The notes under the pieces: model-generated
Databases searched by the model: none
Told to the model about the DNA's origin: nothing
Seen by the model: only the letters and a program-made list of their open reading frames with translations
Program-made: the position numbers and the translations under genes
Assembly: GCA_007571355.1 (NCBI GenBank)
Contig: RKRO01000399.1
Coordinates: 1-7,249, forward strand
Direction: 5' to 3'
From: Candidatus Poribacteria bacterium
Lineage (GTDB): Bacteria; Poribacteria; WGA-4E; WGA-3G
DNA: 7,249 bases
Shown here: piece after piece, positions 6,031 through 7,249 of the stretch
How the letters are laid out: each line of letters opens with the position of its first letter
Position numbering within the stretch: the first letter of the stretch is position 1

Positions 6031-7249
6031 ATGCAATATCTCAGAGTTACATTTCTTATAATCTTAATCGGCATTTTAATGACTCCGATTATACTATTCG
6101 CAGCACCTCACGAACCATCCCCTGCTGGTGGGGAGTGGCTTGAATTGAATCCTAAACTCGGGCTAACCCAAACCGAAGCACCTTGGTTCCCAGAACTCAC
6201 CGGCGAACTCACGATTGAAGCGTGGATCTACATAGATGAGTCGTTACCTAATCACGTCTCCTTTTCATTCGTTGGGCAAACAGACCGATTCGGCTGCTTT
6301 ATGATTGGGTTGCCTGTGGACGAAAATAGAGATAATGTCATGGATACTCGGATCGGTGTCTTTTCCAATGGTACCGAAGACCCTTCATATATAACGGAGA
6401 CGGAAAGTCTGCCGATTCGTCAGTGGGTGCATTATGTGGCGACGATCGACCGAGGTGTTGCCCTCGGCAGCGACGGTCTTATTAGCGGAGGAAGCACTGG
6501 TGGGGGCGAACTGCCAGTACCAAATGAGAACCGTCTTGTGCTTGGCGGGCTGCCAACGTTGTCGACAATGCCACCGATACCAGGCATAAAAGAGCGATTT
6601 GCGTCAGGGGTCTATATTGACGAACTCAGAATTAGCAACGTCGTCCGTTATAAAGGCAACTACGACGTGCCAATAAGAGCTTTCACCGTAGATACGAATA
6701 CCATTGGGCTCTATCATTTCGATGGAGAGTCGGATCAAGTCTATGAAGATAGTTCAAGTGCTCAGATTCCATTAATCCGCCGTGAGATAGATCCGGAGAT
6801 TCTTGCAAAGAGTGAAGAAAAGACAGAAAGCCCGCTGTCAAAAAGTGAAAAAGAACTGTTGCAACTCATCCGCGAAGGAGTTGCTTATTACGATGGGCTG
6901 CTTGAAAGCGGGAGAGTTGATTTTCTTCGGACGGTTACCAGTGTTGAATTCCCCGGTTTTTTCCCGGGGATGCGGCGCATTTCCAGTGGTACTTGGAAAG
7001 GCACATTCGAGTTTTCCGGACGTAAAGTCAGAGGCATGGTGACAGCAGATGCTGTTCAGTACGGCACCGACAGGAACTTCCCTATCAAGGGAACAAAGCA
7101 ATTCGCTTATGATGGCGAAACGTTTGAAACACTCCGAGAAACAAGTCCCGGTCTCTTATTGGAGCAGAGAAGCGACATCGTATACGATACCCACACTGAC
7201 CCACGCGCGTGGGGATGGACTGTCAGTGATGGCAGAAACCCTTTTGTGA
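6031..7249 (+). CDS. Exported LamG/concanavalin-like protein with unrecognised C-terminal domain (3' end outside the window)
   Basis: The frame is open from ATG 6031 to the window edge, giving 406 complete codons and no stop. TAAGGAG (6017-6023) lies seven bases before the ATG. Residues 1-25 are a signal peptide (hydrophobic LIILIGILMTPIILFAA, cleavage near FAA-PHE). Residues about 33-232 look like a LamG-3/concanavalin-like jelly roll: GEWLELNP at its start, LTIEAWIYIDES, QWVHYVATID, and the end signature YIDELRISNVVRYKGNY then NTIGLYHFDGE. Such domains bind sugars or proteins at the cell surface. Residues 250-280 are a charged, probably helical linker. From about 275 a second domain (EGVAYYDGLLESG..., GTWKGTFEFSGRKVRG, KQFAYDGETFETLRETSPG, DPRAWGWTV) is not recognised; its beta-rich pattern could be a LolA-like fold, but that is a guess. 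The gene lies 46 bases after the preceding stop, in the same direction, and is probably the third gene of the operon. Confidence 0.88.
   Translation, partial: MQYLRVTFLIILIGILMTPIILFAAPHEPSPAGGEWLELNPKLGLTQTEAPWFPELTGELTIEAWIYIDESLPNHVSFSFVGQTDRFGCFMIGLPVDENRDNVMDTRIGVFSNGTEDPSYITETESLPIRQWVHYVATIDRGVALGSDGLISGGSTGGGELPVPNENRLVLGGLPTLSTMPPIPGIKERFASGVYIDELRISNVVRYKGNYDVPIRAFTVDTNTIGLYHFDGESDQVYEDSSSAQIPLIRREIDPEILAKSEEKTESPLSKSEKELLQLIREGVAYYDGLLESGRVDFLRTVTSVEFPGFFPGMRRISSGTWKGTFEFSGRKVRGMVTADAVQYGTDRNFPIKGTKQFAYDGETFETLRETSPGLLLEQRSDIVYDTHTDPRAWGWTVSDGRNPFV

Overview
The window looks like a piece of an environmental bacterial genome with moderate GC content. The best guess is a Candidatus Poribacteria-like or planctomycete-like lineage. 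This rests on gene style recalled from knowledge, not on a marker gene: an ECF sigma factor fused to an Asp-box beta-propeller, a C39-like/DUF1573 fusion, a LamG protein with an 'IDELRIS...LYHFDG' signature, and a type ISP restriction-modification relic. No rRNA, tRNA, CRISPR array or intact transposase was seen.

Left part (1-1026). Positions 1-303 hold the decayed C-terminal end of a type ISP restriction-modification protein. It is scattered over three reading frames and lacks an internal block. Convergent to it, on the minus strand, lie a small zinc-binding DUF971/GBBH-N protein (335-646) and a 7Fe/FdxA-type ferredoxin (769-1026). A strong minus-strand intrinsic terminator (672-731) separates these two genes.

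Middle (1027-1489). A 463-base divergent intergenic region separates the ferredoxin from the right-hand gene set. It holds a perfect 7-bp inverted repeat near the ferredoxin and a possible promoter with two small dyads before the sigma gene.

Right part (1490-7249, all plus strand). Three tightly spaced genes look like one operon. The first encodes a 1006-residue protein: sigma2 and sigma4 domains, one membrane segment, then a large exported propeller with eight Asp-box motifs. The second encodes an exported pseudo-C39-peptidase fused to DUF1573/ASH-like repeats. Its reading frame is interrupted by a single in-frame TGA (5193-5195), after which the same frame stays open and domain-like for 262 codons. 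The third (6031 to the window end) encodes an exported LamG-type protein with an unrecognised C-terminal domain and is cut off by the window edge.

The working idea is that the sigma factor is tethered to the inner membrane and carries its own envelope sensor, and that its downstream partners are exported proteins it may control or respond to. The fusion architecture and the operon layout are read from the sequence. The signalling mechanism is inference.
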